Position numbers and translations under genes: made by a program. A stretch of 64,000 bases of DNA from JADJPO01 sp963828555 (GTDB lineage Bacteria > Actinomycetota > Actinomycetes > Actinomycetales > Kineosporiaceae), in the NCBI GenBank assembly GCA_963828555.1, contig CAWHEL010000005.1, forward strand, positions 558,001 through 622,000. The letters run 5' to 3'. Positions 27,412 through 35,697 of this stretch are shown piece after piece. How positions within the stretch are numbered: position 1 is the stretch's first letter; each line of letters opens with the position of its first letter. The notes beneath the pieces are model-generated. The model was not told the origin of the DNA and searched no databases. It saw only the letters and a list, made by a program, of their open reading frames with translations.

Positions 27412-27497
27412 AACCCGGCTCATGCTCCGCGGGTGAACATGGTGTGGCGCATGACAACGCTGTCCGATGTACCTCTGCGGAGCCTGAGCAGGTTTCA
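27412..27497 (-). repeat. Palindromic intergenic element, copy A
   Basis: About 85 bp fills the gap between the convergent DUF58 and SpoIIM genes. On the minus strand it reads from the SpoIIM stop codon as TGA then AACCTGCTCAGGCTCCGC, and it ends with the inverted copy GCGGAGCATGAGCCGGGTT. Besides the ends it shares with copy C the segment GTACATCGG next to the first arm, and with copy B ATGTTCANCCGCGGAGCATG next to the second arm. It is a likely bidirectional terminator or a small palindromic mobile element. Confidence 0.75.
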
Positions 27498-28490
27498 GCC
27501 GGCGGTGGGGACGGCGTCCTCGACCAGGTCGGCGCGCAGGTCACCGGTCTCGCCGGCCCGGGCGGCGGGTCGGCCGAAGTGCCACACGTACGCCAGGAAG
27601 GCGAGCCAGACCACGACGCCGATGCCGATCCGGGCCCAGGTGGGCAGCGGCGAGGGCGTGACGAAGGCCTCCACCACCCCGGAGATCAGCAGCACCACGA
27701 CCAGGCCCATCGCCACGGTCAGCATCGAGCGTCCCTCGCGGGCCAGCGACCGGCTGCGCGACAACGGCCCCGGGTCGACCCAGGCCCAGAACAGCTGCAG
27801 CCCGGCGCCGGCGGCGACGAACACCGCGGTCAGCTCGAGCAGGCCGTGCGGGGTGATCAGGCCGAAGAAGACGTCCAGGCGGCCGTGGGCAGCCATCAGG
27901 CCACCCACCACGCCCACGTTCACGGCGTTCTGCACGATCACCCAGACCACCATCACCCCGGTGATCCCGAACGCCACGCACTGCGCCGCGACCCAGGCGT
28001 TGTTGGTCCACACGCTGGCCGCGAAGCTGGTCGCCGGGTGCTCGCTGTAGTAGTTCGCGAAGTCCACCTCGACCAGCCGGCGGACCTCCTCGTCGGTGCC
28101 CAGCGCGGCCTGCACGTCGCGGTTGCCGGCCACCCAGAACCCGACCAGGAGCGCAATCACGACGGTCGAGGCGGCGCAGGCCGCGCTCCACCATCGGCTG
28201 CGCCAGACCGCGGCCGGGAAGGACACCGTGGCCAGCCGGGCCAGCTCACGCCCCAGCGGCTCGTGCCCGCCGGTCAGCGCCGTCCGCCCGGTGGCCACGA
28301 TCCGGGACAACCGCCCGACGATCAGGGGGTCGGACGAGGCGGAGCGGACGACGCTCAGGTGGGTCGCCGCGCGCTGGTAGAGGTCGACCAGCTCGTCGGC
28401 CTCGGCCCCGGTCAGGCGGCGCCGCCGGCCCAGCGCCTCGAGCCGGTCCCACTCGGCCCGGTGCACTGCGGCGAAGGCGTCGACGTCCAC
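27495..28490 (-). CDS. SpoIIM-family (stage II sporulation M-like) membrane protein
   Basis: 331 residues from GTG at 28490. A cytoplasmic N-terminal helical domain (residues 1-105, VDVDAFAAVHRAEWDRLEAL ... GRLSRIVATGRTALTG) is followed by about six transmembrane helices. Family segments include FWVAGNRDVQAAL, VWTNNAWVAAQCVAFGITGVMVVWVIVQNAVNVGVVGGLMAAHGRLDVFFGLITPHGLLELTAVF. Despite the name this family is not tied to endospores; in actinobacteria it sits beside RDD, DUF58 and MoxR genes. The function is unknown. It is divergent from the RDD gene. Confidence 0.88.
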   Translation of the reverse strand: MDVDAFAAVHRAEWDRLEALGRRRRLTGAEADELVDLYQRAATHLSVVRSASSDPLIVGRLSRIVATGRTALTGGHEPLGRELARLATVSFPAAVWRSRWWSAACAASTVVIALLVGFWVAGNRDVQAALGTDEEVRRLVEVDFANYYSEHPATSFAASVWTNNAWVAAQCVAFGITGVMVVWVIVQNAVNVGVVGGLMAAHGRLDVFFGLITPHGLLELTAVFVAAGAGLQLFWAWVDPGPLSRSRSLAREGRSMLTVAMGLVVVLLISGVVEAFVTPSPLPTWARIGIGVVVWLAFLAYVWHFGRPAARAGETGDLRADLVEDAVPTAG

Positions 28491-28539
28491 GGCGATCAGC
28501 CTACGGGCAGGGCCGGAAGGCGACCGGTAGCCTCGGGAC

Positions 28540-29406
28540 ATGTCCGCGTCCGGCCGGCTTCCCGACGGTGTCTCCGACCTGGTGCTGCCCGAGGACCTGG
28601 TCACCGGCGAGGCCGTGGTGCTCGATCTGCGGCCGGCCTCGTTCGCCACCCGGGCTCTGGCCCTCCTGCTCGACCTGGTGGTGCTGGTGGTCCTCGGGGT
28701 CCTGGTCGTCTGGCTGGGCGGGCGGACCGGCTCACTGGACGCGGCCGCCAACCGGGCCGTCACGCTGAGCCTGATCGTCGGCCTGCTGGTGCTGGTCCCT
28801 GCCAGCTGGGAGACCCTCAGCCGGGGCCGGTCCCTCGGCAAGCTCGCTGCCGGCCTGCGCGTGGTGCGTGACGACGGTGGGCCGATCCGGTGGCGGCAGG
28901 CCCTGATGCGCTGGTTGGTCGCCGTCCCGGAGATCTTCCTCTCCGGTGGCAGCGCGGCCCTGATCTGCTCGCTGGCCAACTCCCGGGGCAAGCGGCTCGG
29001 CGACCTGCTGGCCGGCACCTTCGTGGTCCGCGAGCGGACGGCGGGCGCGCCCCCGCCGCTGCCGCCGATGCCTCCCGAGCTGGCCGCCTGGGCCGTGGGC
29101 GCCGACATCGGCCGGCTCCCGGACACCCTCGCCGTGGCAGCCCGCCAGCTGCTGAACCGGGCGCACCGGCTCCACCCTGCGTCCCGGATGCGGCTGGGAA
29201 CCGAACTAGCACAACAGATCGCCTCCTATGTGGCGCCGGCGCCGCCCGGCGTCGTGCAGCCGGAACGCTTCCTGGCCGCCGTGCTGGCCGAGCGGCACCG
29301 CCGGTCGCTGGCCCGGCTCACGCTGCTCGAGCAGCGCCGCAGCGAGCGCGCCCGGCGGCGCAGCGAGGCCGACGTGCTCTCCCCCTCCTCGACCCAGCTG
29401 ATCTGA
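28540..29406 (+). CDS. RDD-family membrane protein
   Basis: 288 residues. The RDD core is about residues 20-165: ARG/ASP-rich FATRALALLLDLVVLVVLGVLVVW, a second helix near residues 75-95, then SRGRSLGKLAAGLRVVRDDGGPIRWRQALMRWLVAV and RLGDLLAGTFVVRERT. The C-terminal cytoplasmic tail is rich in Arg/Ala. RDD proteins are membrane proteins, some of which transport ions; the role here is unknown. It is divergent from the SpoIIM gene with a 49-bp gap, a pairing widespread in actinobacteria. Confidence 0.88.
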   Translation: MSASGRLPDGVSDLVLPEDLVTGEAVVLDLRPASFATRALALLLDLVVLVVLGVLVVWLGGRTGSLDAAANRAVTLSLIVGLLVLVPASWETLSRGRSLGKLAAGLRVVRDDGGPIRWRQALMRWLVAVPEIFLSGGSAALICSLANSRGKRLGDLLAGTFVVRERTAGAPPPLPPMPPELAAWAVGADIGRLPDTLAVAARQLLNRAHRLHPASRMRLGTELAQQIASYVAPAPPGVVQPERFLAAVLAERHRRSLARLTLLEQRRSERARRRSEADVLSPSSTQLI

Positions 29407-29453
29407 CCGTCGCCGACCTCGGGCCTGCCGCCGCGCGACCCTGACTTCACAGA

Positions 29454-29478
29454 GTCACTGATCACTACTCATAGTGAC
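29454..29478. promoter_or_regulatory. Inverted repeat upstream of the glycan island
   Basis: TCACTA-CTCA-TAGTGA (29462-29477), with an additional GTCACT at 29454-29459 giving a second pairing with AGTGAC (29473-29478). It lies in a locally AT-rich part of the 236-bp gap between the RDD gene and the first gene of the polysaccharide island. A TTGACG hexamer at 29547-29552 might be a -35 box, but no good -10 was found. It could be an operator or the RDD terminator. Confidence 0.35.
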
Positions 29479-29642
29479 ATACTGGCGCTTCCTTCTCGCC
29501 GCGTGTCACGCGTCACCGCGGAATCTCGTCGCTGACCAGGTGATTCTTGACGTAGCGTGAGGGACAACTTGCCGGAACGGCCCTCTGGCAGCCGTGGCTC
29601 CTGATCCAATGAAGGAAGCACCAGGCGACAAGAAGGGCAGGA

Positions 29643-32120
29643 ATGGTCTCCGCGGATTCGCCGGGCCGAGCAGTGATCGTCGGCGGAGGCATGCTGGGCG
29701 CAGCGGTGGCCGACCGCCTGGCCGCGGCAGGGCGTCAGGTGGTTCTGCTCGAGGCAGGTCCCACGCTCGGCGGCCTCGCCTCCGCGTGGTCGATCGACAC
29801 TCCCTCCGGGCCGCTGGCCTGGGACCGCTTCTACCACGTCGTGCTCGGCCAGGACCGCCGGGTGATCGCCCTGCTGGAGCGCCTCGGCCTCGGCGCGGGC
29901 CTGCACTTCACCACCGTGCGCTCGGAACTGCTCGCCGGTGGACGGGTGCTGCCCATGTCCAGCGTGCTCGACCTGCTCCGCCTGCCGGTGCTCGACCCGA
30001 TCTCCCGGGTCAGGGTCGGCGCCACCATCGGCCTGGGCGCGGTGCTGCCCGTCGCCGGAGGGGACCGCACCACCTCGGCGTCCTGGCTGCGCCGCTACTC
30101 CGGGCGGGCGGCCACCGACGCGCTCTGGCTGCCCCTGCTGCGCGCCAAACTGGGCGAGGAGGCCGAACGCGCCTCGGCGCGATTCATCCGCTCGACCTTC
30201 CGCCGGCTGCTGATCGCCCGACTGCGCGGCGGCGACGGAGACCGCTTCGGCTGGGTGGAGGGCGGTTACGCCGCGGTGCTGGAGCACCTGGCCAAGGAGC
30301 TGGCCACGGCCGGCGTCGATGTGCGCACCGCGACTGCCGCCACCGGCCTGGTCCGGGACGAGCAGAGCGGCACCTGGCGGGTCAGCACCGCCTTCGGCGA
30401 CCTGGTCGCCGAGGAGGTGGTCCTGGCCACGCCCGGGCCGGTGGCCCGCGCGCTGACCGCCGACCTCACCGGCCCTGCTGCCGGCACGTTGCGCGCCACC
30501 CTCGACCGGGTGCCCTACCTCGGCTGCGTCTGCGTGTCCGTGGTGCTGCGCCGTCCGGTGACCGGCGGGTACCTGACCTACGTCACCGACGACACCCCCT
30601 ACACGGCGGTGGTCGAGATGACCAACCTGGTCGACCCCGCGCAGCTGGGCGGGCGGCACCTGATCTACCTGCCCCGCTACTGCGCACCGGACGACGCCGC
30701 CTTCGACACCGCGGACGACGTGATCGCCGAGCGCTGCGTCGAGGACCTGCTGCGCCGCTACCCCCACCTCACCGCGGACGACGTGATCGCGACCCGGGTG
30801 GCCAAGGCGCGGCACGTGATGCCGGTGCCGGTGCCCGGGCGCGGCGCCGACGCCCCCGCCGTCGAGACCGGGCTGCCCGGGCTGTACCTGGCCAGCAGCG
30901 CCCAGGTGACCGACGGCACGCTCAACGTGGAGACCACGCTCGGCCTGGCCGAGGCCGCCCTGGCCGTCATGCTCGGTGAACCGGAGTCCGCTTCGGCTGC
31001 GCCCTCCGGGTCGAAACTCGTTTCCGCAGAACCGATCCGGCGGGCGGCGACCGCCCTTCGGGAACGCCTCCCGGCCGCCGCGGCGAGCGCGCCCGGATCG
31101 GGCAAGCCGACCGCGAGCATCAGCCTGGACGCCGACAACCTCTGGTCCTACTTGAAGACGCACGGCAACCCGGCCTGGGAGTCGCGTCCCGGATACCTGG
31201 GCGCCCTCGGCCCCCGGCTGCTCGACGCCTACGGCCGGCACGGCGTGACAGCCACCGTGTTCGTGGTCGGCCACGACGCCGCCACCGAGGAGGGCGCTGC
31301 GTTCGTCTCCTCGCTGACGGCGGCCGGGCACGAGATCGGCAACCACTCCTTCGAGCACGAGCCGTGGCTGCACCTGTACTCGCGCGATCGGCTGGACGAC
31401 GAGCTGGCCCGTACCGAGGAGGCGATCGTGGCGGCGGGGGCACCTCGCCCGATCGGCTTCCGGGGGCCCGGCTACAGCCTGTCGCCCACCCTGCTCGAGC
31501 TGCTCGAGCTCCGCGGGTACGCCTACGACGCCACCACCTTGCCGACCTGGATCGGGCCGCTGGCACGGGCCTACTACTTCCGCAGCGCCAAGCTCTCGGC
31601 CGAGGACCGCAAGCAGCGCGAGGCGCTGTTCGGATCGGCCAGGGAGGGACGCCGCCCGGTCGGCCCCTACCGCTGGCGGACCGGGGTGCAGGGCGGTCAC
31701 GGGCTGGTGGAACTCCCGGTGACAACGATGCCGGTGGCCAAGGTGCCGATCCACGTCAGCTACGTGCTGCACCTGCACCAGGTGAACCCGGCCCTGGCCC
31801 GCGCCTACGTGGCGGCGTCGCTGCGGATGTGCCGCCTGACCGGGGTCGGCCCCAGCATCCTGCTGCACCCGCTCGACATCCTCGACGCCAAGGACGCGCC
31901 AGGGCTGGAGTTCTTCCCCGGCATGGCCCTGCCCGCCTCCGAGAAGGCTGTGGTGCTCGACCACGTCCTCGACCGGCTCACCGCGCAGTTCGACCTGGTC
32001 GGAACCGCCGAGCACGCCCGCCGGGTGGCCGACCGGCCGTTGCGGCTGCACGACGCCGCCACGGCCGGGATCGCCGGCCCAGACCACCGCCCGACCCACG
32101 ACACGGAACGAGAGCACTGA
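29643..32120 (+). CDS. Fusion: FAD/NAD(P)-binding amine-oxidase-like domain plus NodB polysaccharide deacetylase
   Basis: 825 residues in one uninterrupted frame. Residues 1-445 are a flavin amine oxidase-like/UDP-galactopyranose mutase-like domain: dinucleotide loop VIVGGGMLGAAVADRL (14-19), LLEAGPTLGGLASAW, and C-terminal GLYLASSAQVTDGTLNVETTLGLAEAA. A Ser/Ala linker leads to a NodB-type deacetylase (about 490-800). Its motifs are SLDADN (Asp496, Asp498), the metal ligands HSFEH (His568-His572), and FRGPGYSLSP. Both halves look catalytically complete. The deacetylase should remove N-acetyl (or O-acetyl) groups from a glycan or lipid-linked sugar; the oxidoreductase substrate is unknown. No signal peptide, so the action is cytosolic or inner-face. 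It heads the glycan island. Confidence 0.88.
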   Translation: MVSADSPGRAVIVGGGMLGAAVADRLAAAGRQVVLLEAGPTLGGLASAWSIDTPSGPLAWDRFYHVVLGQDRRVIALLERLGLGAGLHFTTVRSELLAGGRVLPMSSVLDLLRLPVLDPISRVRVGATIGLGAVLPVAGGDRTTSASWLRRYSGRAATDALWLPLLRAKLGEEAERASARFIRSTFRRLLIARLRGGDGDRFGWVEGGYAAVLEHLAKELATAGVDVRTATAATGLVRDEQSGTWRVSTAFGDLVAEEVVLATPGPVARALTADLTGPAAGTLRATLDRVPYLGCVCVSVVLRRPVTGGYLTYVTDDTPYTAVVEMTNLVDPAQLGGRHLIYLPRYCAPDDAAFDTADDVIAERCVEDLLRRYPHLTADDVIATRVAKARHVMPVPVPGRGADAPAVETGLPGLYLASSAQVTDGTLNVETTLGLAEAALAVMLGEPESASAAPSGSKLVSAEPIRRAATALRERLPAAAASAPGSGKPTASISLDADNLWSYLKTHGNPAWESRPGYLGALGPRLLDAYGRHGVTATVFVVGHDAATEEGAAFVSSLTAAGHEIGNHSFEHEPWLHLYSRDRLDDELARTEEAIVAAGAPRPIGFRGPGYSLSPTLLELLELRGYAYDATTLPTWIGPLARAYYFRSAKLSAEDRKQREALFGSAREGRRPVGPYRWRTGVQGGHGLVELPVTTMPVAKVPIHVSYVLHLHQVNPALARAYVAASLRMCRLTGVGPSILLHPLDILDAKDAPGLEFFPGMALPASEKAVVLDHVLDRLTAQFDLVGTAEHARRVADRPLRLHDAATAGIAGPDHRPTHDTEREH

Positions 32121-32125
32121 CCACG

Positions 32126-33484
32126 ATGGCTATGGACGTCGCACACGCCCGGACGATGGAGACAGGGAGTCCCCCGAGGCCCCTGCAGATCCTGCATTGT
32201 CTGCGCGCGCCGGTCGGAGGCCTCTTCCGTCATGTGTTGGACCTCGCAGTGGAACAGGCGGCACGTGGCCACCACGTGGGGGTGATCGCCGACAGCACGG
32301 TGTCCGACACCCTCACCGACGCCAAGTTCGCCGCAGTGGCAGAGCAGCTGACCCTGGGCGTCCTGCGCACGCCGATGAGCCGTAACCCCGGGCTCGGCGA
32401 CGTCCGTGCGGCCAACGCGGTCTTTCGGCACGCCCGCTCGCTCGAACTCGATGTGATGCACGGGCATGGCGCGAAGGGGGGAGCCTACGCGCGGATGGCT
32501 GCCCGCCGGCTGAGGTCGATCGGACAGCCGGTGCGGGTCTTCTACACCCCGCACGGGGGAACGCTGAACTTCAGGCCGAGTTCGGTCGAAGGCATGGTCT
32601 ACCACGGAATGGAACGAGCGTTCACCCCGCTGACCGACGGCCTCATCTTCGAGAGCGCCTACGCCGCACGGGTCTACCGCAAGCAGGTGAGCAAGGCAGA
32701 ACTGCTCACCCGGATCGTGCCGAACGGACTGCGGCCCGAGGATTTCGATCCGGTCGCCCCGGACCCGGACTCCACCGACGTTCTGATGATCGGGGAACTG
32801 CGCAGGCTCAAGGGCGTGGATGTGCTCCTGCGAGCACTGGCCCTGCTCCGCGCGGAACGCCCCCTGACCGCGACGATCGTCGGCGCGGGACCGGACGCGA
32901 CCCGGTTCCACGATCTAGCCGAGGCCCTGGGGATCGCCGACAGCGTGCGCTTCACCGGCGCCATGCCGGCCCGGGCCGGTTTCGCGCTGGGCCGGATCAT
33001 GGTGGTGCCGTCCCTGGCCGAGAGCTTCCCGTACATCGTCCTGGAGGCCGCGGCCGCCGGCCTGCCGCTGATTGCCACGTCGGTCGGCGGCATCCCGGAG
33101 ATCACCCAGGGCACGGACACCGAGCTGGTCCCCGCCGGCGACGTCGCGGCCCTGGCGGCCGCACTGCGCCGGTATGCCGACGAGCCGGCGGCAGCGGCGC
33201 TGCGCGCAGAGCGCCTGAGGGCCACTGTGGCCGAACGTTTCACGGTGGAGACCATGACCGACGCCGTCATGGGCTTCTACGCGTCGGTGCCGTTCGCGTG
33301 CCGGTGCGAGGCGCACCAGCCGCTGCCACGCCCCCGTAGCCCTCAGGTCTCAGCAGGTCAGGTGGCGGCGTCGATGTCGCCCGGGCGCTGCAGCTCCTGC
33401 GGGGGTTCAGCCCAGGGATGGGCGAAGGCGACATCCGCGTCCCGGCGGGTCCGCGCACCCTGGAAGTACAGCTCCTCGAAATAG
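32126..33484 (+). CDS. GT4-family glycosyltransferase
   Basis: About 452 residues from ATG 32126, five bases after the fusion gene. GT-B fold: N-terminal LQILHCLRAPVGGLFRHVLDLAVEQAARGHHV, HGHGAKGGAYARMAARRL, VFYTPHGG; C-terminal VLMIGELRRLKGVDVLLRALALL and the E-x7-E region PSLAESFPYIVLEAAAAGLPLIATSVGGIPE. It transfers a sugar from a nucleotide donor to a glycan precursor at the cytoplasmic face. The final about 60 codons overlap the opposite-strand GT2 gene by 127 bp and look unlike family C-termini; another frame has a stop at 33337, so a late frameshift is possible. Confidence 0.85.
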   Translation: MAMDVAHARTMETGSPPRPLQILHCLRAPVGGLFRHVLDLAVEQAARGHHVGVIADSTVSDTLTDAKFAAVAEQLTLGVLRTPMSRNPGLGDVRAANAVFRHARSLELDVMHGHGAKGGAYARMAARRLRSIGQPVRVFYTPHGGTLNFRPSSVEGMVYHGMERAFTPLTDGLIFESAYAARVYRKQVSKAELLTRIVPNGLRPEDFDPVAPDPDSTDVLMIGELRRLKGVDVLLRALALLRAERPLTATIVGAGPDATRFHDLAEALGIADSVRFTGAMPARAGFALGRIMVVPSLAESFPYIVLEAAAAGLPLIATSVGGIPEITQGTDTELVPAGDVAALAAALRRYADEPAAAALRAERLRATVAERFTVETMTDAVMGFYASVPFACRCEAHQPLPRPRSPQVSAGQVAASMSPGRCSSCGGSAQGWAKATSASRRVRAPWKYSSSK

Positions 33485-34422
33485 CGCTTCGTCTGCAGCA
33501 TGCCGAGCGAGGTGACCGACAGCATCACCCCGAGCACGAGGCAGGTCACGGTGAGGCCCTGCCACCCGAGCTTGCCCCAGACCGTGAGACCGACCCCGAG
33601 CGCACCGAAGAGCATGGCCGGCACGAGCGGAAACCAGAACGGGCGGAACAGATACGTGAGCACCAGCGACTTCGCGGTGTTCCAACGGCCGCGACGGGAC
33701 ATCACACTTCCGCGGGCCGCCCGGTTCTGCATGCCCGACCAGTCCAGGTGGGCGGGGATCTCCACGATGGTGCCGCGCAGAAGCTGGGTCTTGTAGAGGA
33801 TCTCGACATTGATGTCGACGTCGACTGCCTTGAGGGACAGGCCGCGGATGAACGGACCGTCATAGGCACGGACCATTCCGGTCAGGGTCTTGATGTCGTC
33901 CAGCGCCGCGTTGGACAGGATCCGGTTGGCAATCCGGGACCGCCGTTCGAGCACAGGCGGCACGCCGGTGCTCTTTCCGCCCTCCATGTACGCCGACGCG
34001 ACGACGACGTGGGCGCGGGTCTTCTCCCACGCCGCCAGCAGAGCCGCGATGTGGTCCTCGTGATAGGAGAGATCGCTGTCCAGGACCACCACGACGGCGC
34101 CTCGGGTGTTGGCGAACCCGGTGCGCAGCGCCCCGCCCAGGCCCTGGTTGAGGACATGACGCACCAGGCGGACCGGAATGTCGATCTCCGCTGCGGCCCG
34201 CCGCACCTGGGCCGACGTCTCGTCCGGCGAGCCGTCGTCGATGACCACGATCTCCCAGTCGTAGCGGCTCAGATCCCGCAGGGCACCCGCGATCCGTACC
34301 AGCGAGCTGTGGATGCCCTCCGCCTCGCGGTAGGCCGGAACGAGAACCGACGCCACCGGTCGGTGCTCACCAACCGTACTCAGTGTCCTCACCCTCCCGG
34401 GATGCCGCCGCACCTGCCCCAC
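33358..34422 (-). CDS. GT2-family membrane glycosyltransferase (DPM1/GtrB-like)
   Basis: 354 residues. The GT-A domain has ASVLVPAYREAEGIHSSLVRI, IVVIDDGSPDETS, LNQGLGGALRTGF and VVVLDSDLSYHEDHIAALL (DxD-type DSD). A catalytic-side TLTGMVRAYDGPFIRGL and VEIPAHLDWS follow. Two transmembrane helices near the C-terminus (PLVPAMLFGALGVGLTVWG, LTVTCLVLGVMLSVTSLGML) fit enzymes that load a sugar on polyprenyl phosphate. It is the only minus-strand gene of the island, and its 3' end overlaps the preceding glycosyltransferase. The start is within about 15 codons of 34422; a GTG near 34372 (VGEHRPVASVLVPAY) is an alternative. Confidence 0.88.
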   Translation of the reverse strand: MGQVRRHPGRVRTLSTVGEHRPVASVLVPAYREAEGIHSSLVRIAGALRDLSRYDWEIVVIDDGSPDETSAQVRRAAAEIDIPVRLVRHVLNQGLGGALRTGFANTRGAVVVVLDSDLSYHEDHIAALLAAWEKTRAHVVVASAYMEGGKSTGVPPVLERRSRIANRILSNAALDDIKTLTGMVRAYDGPFIRGLSLKAVDVDINVEILYKTQLLRGTIVEIPAHLDWSGMQNRAARGSVMSRRGRWNTAKSLVLTYLFRPFWFPLVPAMLFGALGVGLTVWGKLGWQGLTVTCLVLGVMLSVTSLGMLQTKRYFEELYFQGARTRRDADVAFAHPWAEPPQELQRPGDIDAAT

Positions 34423-34492
34423 CCTGACACAATGCAGAAGTGACTCTCCGCGACACTAGCCGCTGCCGCTGCGTCGAAACGACAGAACGCTG

Positions 34493-35683
34493 GTGACTCA
34501 CTGCCCGGAGGGCGGCGCCGCCCGGTCCTCGGCTGTGTCGCCGGCGCGTCGGGTGGCCTTCGTGCTGACCCAGGACCGCGGCGGACCTGTCGACGTGGCT
34601 GTGTCCCTCGCCGCTGCGCTGGACGCCGTTCCAGGGTACGAGGTGCGCATGTTCGGCCCGATGCCCGGTCGTGGCGGGGATGCCGTCTCCCATCTGCTCG
34701 AGGAGACCCGCGTCGAGGGCAAGGCCGCCGCCCGCTCGATCCTTGCCGCGAGACGCCAGATCATGCAGTGGCGACCGGACATCGTGCATGCGCAGGACCG
34801 ACGCTCGGGGCTGGTCTGCGCCCGGCTCGGTGCCTGGCGAGCGTCGTCCGGTCGTCGTCCTCGCGTGGTGCACACCTACCACGGGGTGCCGGACGACGTC
34901 ACTCAGGAGTGGCTGGAATCCGCGGCTGCCCGCCCACCCTCGCGCTACACCCGTACGGTGCTGGCCGCCGACAGCCTGGTGGCAAGAGCCGTCGACCGGA
35001 CCGTCGTGGTCGCTCCGATGCTGCGACGGTTCCTGGTCGAGCGGCTGCGCGTCCCCGCGGGTCGGGTGGTCCACATCGACAACGGATTGACCCTGCCGCC
35101 GTCCAGCCCGCCGTCCGGGCCGGTACGGAACCTGCTGTTCGTCGGGCTCCTGGTCGAGCGCAAGGGCGTGGACCTCCTGCTGGCCGCGCTGGCCGAGGCT
35201 GCGCGCACCGGGTTGCCCGCCGAGGTACGGCTCACGGTCGTCGGCAACGGGCCCGAGCGGGCCGCACTCGAGGCCTCGGCCTCGGCCCTGGGGCTGGCGT
35301 CCCGGGTCGACTTCCTCGGGTTCCGCCCCGATGTGCCGCGCCTGATGGCCGCCGCGGACGCCTTCGTGCTTCCGGCCCGGATGGAGCAGCAACCGCTGGT
35401 GCTGATCGAGGCGATGGCCAGCGGACTGCCCGTGCTGGCCACAGACGTCGGAGGGGTCGGCGACATGCTCGGCGGTCACGCCACCCTGGTTCCGCCCGGC
35501 GACGTCACCGCGCTGGCCAAGGCCTTGATCGGTCTGGCCTGCTGCGACGGTGCGGCCGCCGGGAAGGCGCTGGCCGCCGTGGCCCGGCGGCGGTTCGGGA
35601 TCGACGCCAGCCTGCAGCACCACCTCGAGCTGTACGCGCAGTTGCGGCAATGGTCCCCGCCTGGCCCGCGCAGCGACGGGTAG
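34493..35683 (+). CDS. GT4-family glycosyltransferase
   Basis: 396 residues, GTG start. N-terminal RVAFVLTQDRGGPVDVAVSLAAAL, then RPDIVHAQDRRSGLVCARLGAW and VVHTYHGVPDDV. The C-terminal domain has NLLFVGLLVERKGVDLLLAALAEA, RLTVVGNGPERAALEASA, and the donor site PARMEQQPLVLIEAMASGLPVLATDVGGVGDML, in which the first Glu of E-x7-E is replaced by the local MEQQ. It is a retaining glycosyltransferase of the GT-B fold. The gene is divergent from the GT2 gene and is followed after 14 bp by a glycosidase gene, probably in one operon. Confidence 0.88.
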   Translation: MTHCPEGGAARSSAVSPARRVAFVLTQDRGGPVDVAVSLAAALDAVPGYEVRMFGPMPGRGGDAVSHLLEETRVEGKAAARSILAARRQIMQWRPDIVHAQDRRSGLVCARLGAWRASSGRRPRVVHTYHGVPDDVTQEWLESAAARPPSRYTRTVLAADSLVARAVDRTVVVAPMLRRFLVERLRVPAGRVVHIDNGLTLPPSSPPSGPVRNLLFVGLLVERKGVDLLLAALAEAARTGLPAEVRLTVVGNGPERAALEASASALGLASRVDFLGFRPDVPRLMAAADAFVLPARMEQQPLVLIEAMASGLPVLATDVGGVGDMLGGHATLVPPGDVTALAKALIGLACCDGAAAGKALAAVARRRFGIDASLQHHLELYAQLRQWSPPGPRSDG

Positions 35684-35697
35684 GTACGGTCGAGGGG

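Noticed and set aside
29469..32117. An 882-codon open frame opposite the oxidoreductase-deacetylase fusion
   Set aside because: Shadow frame; the plus-strand product has clear catalytic motifs while this one has none.
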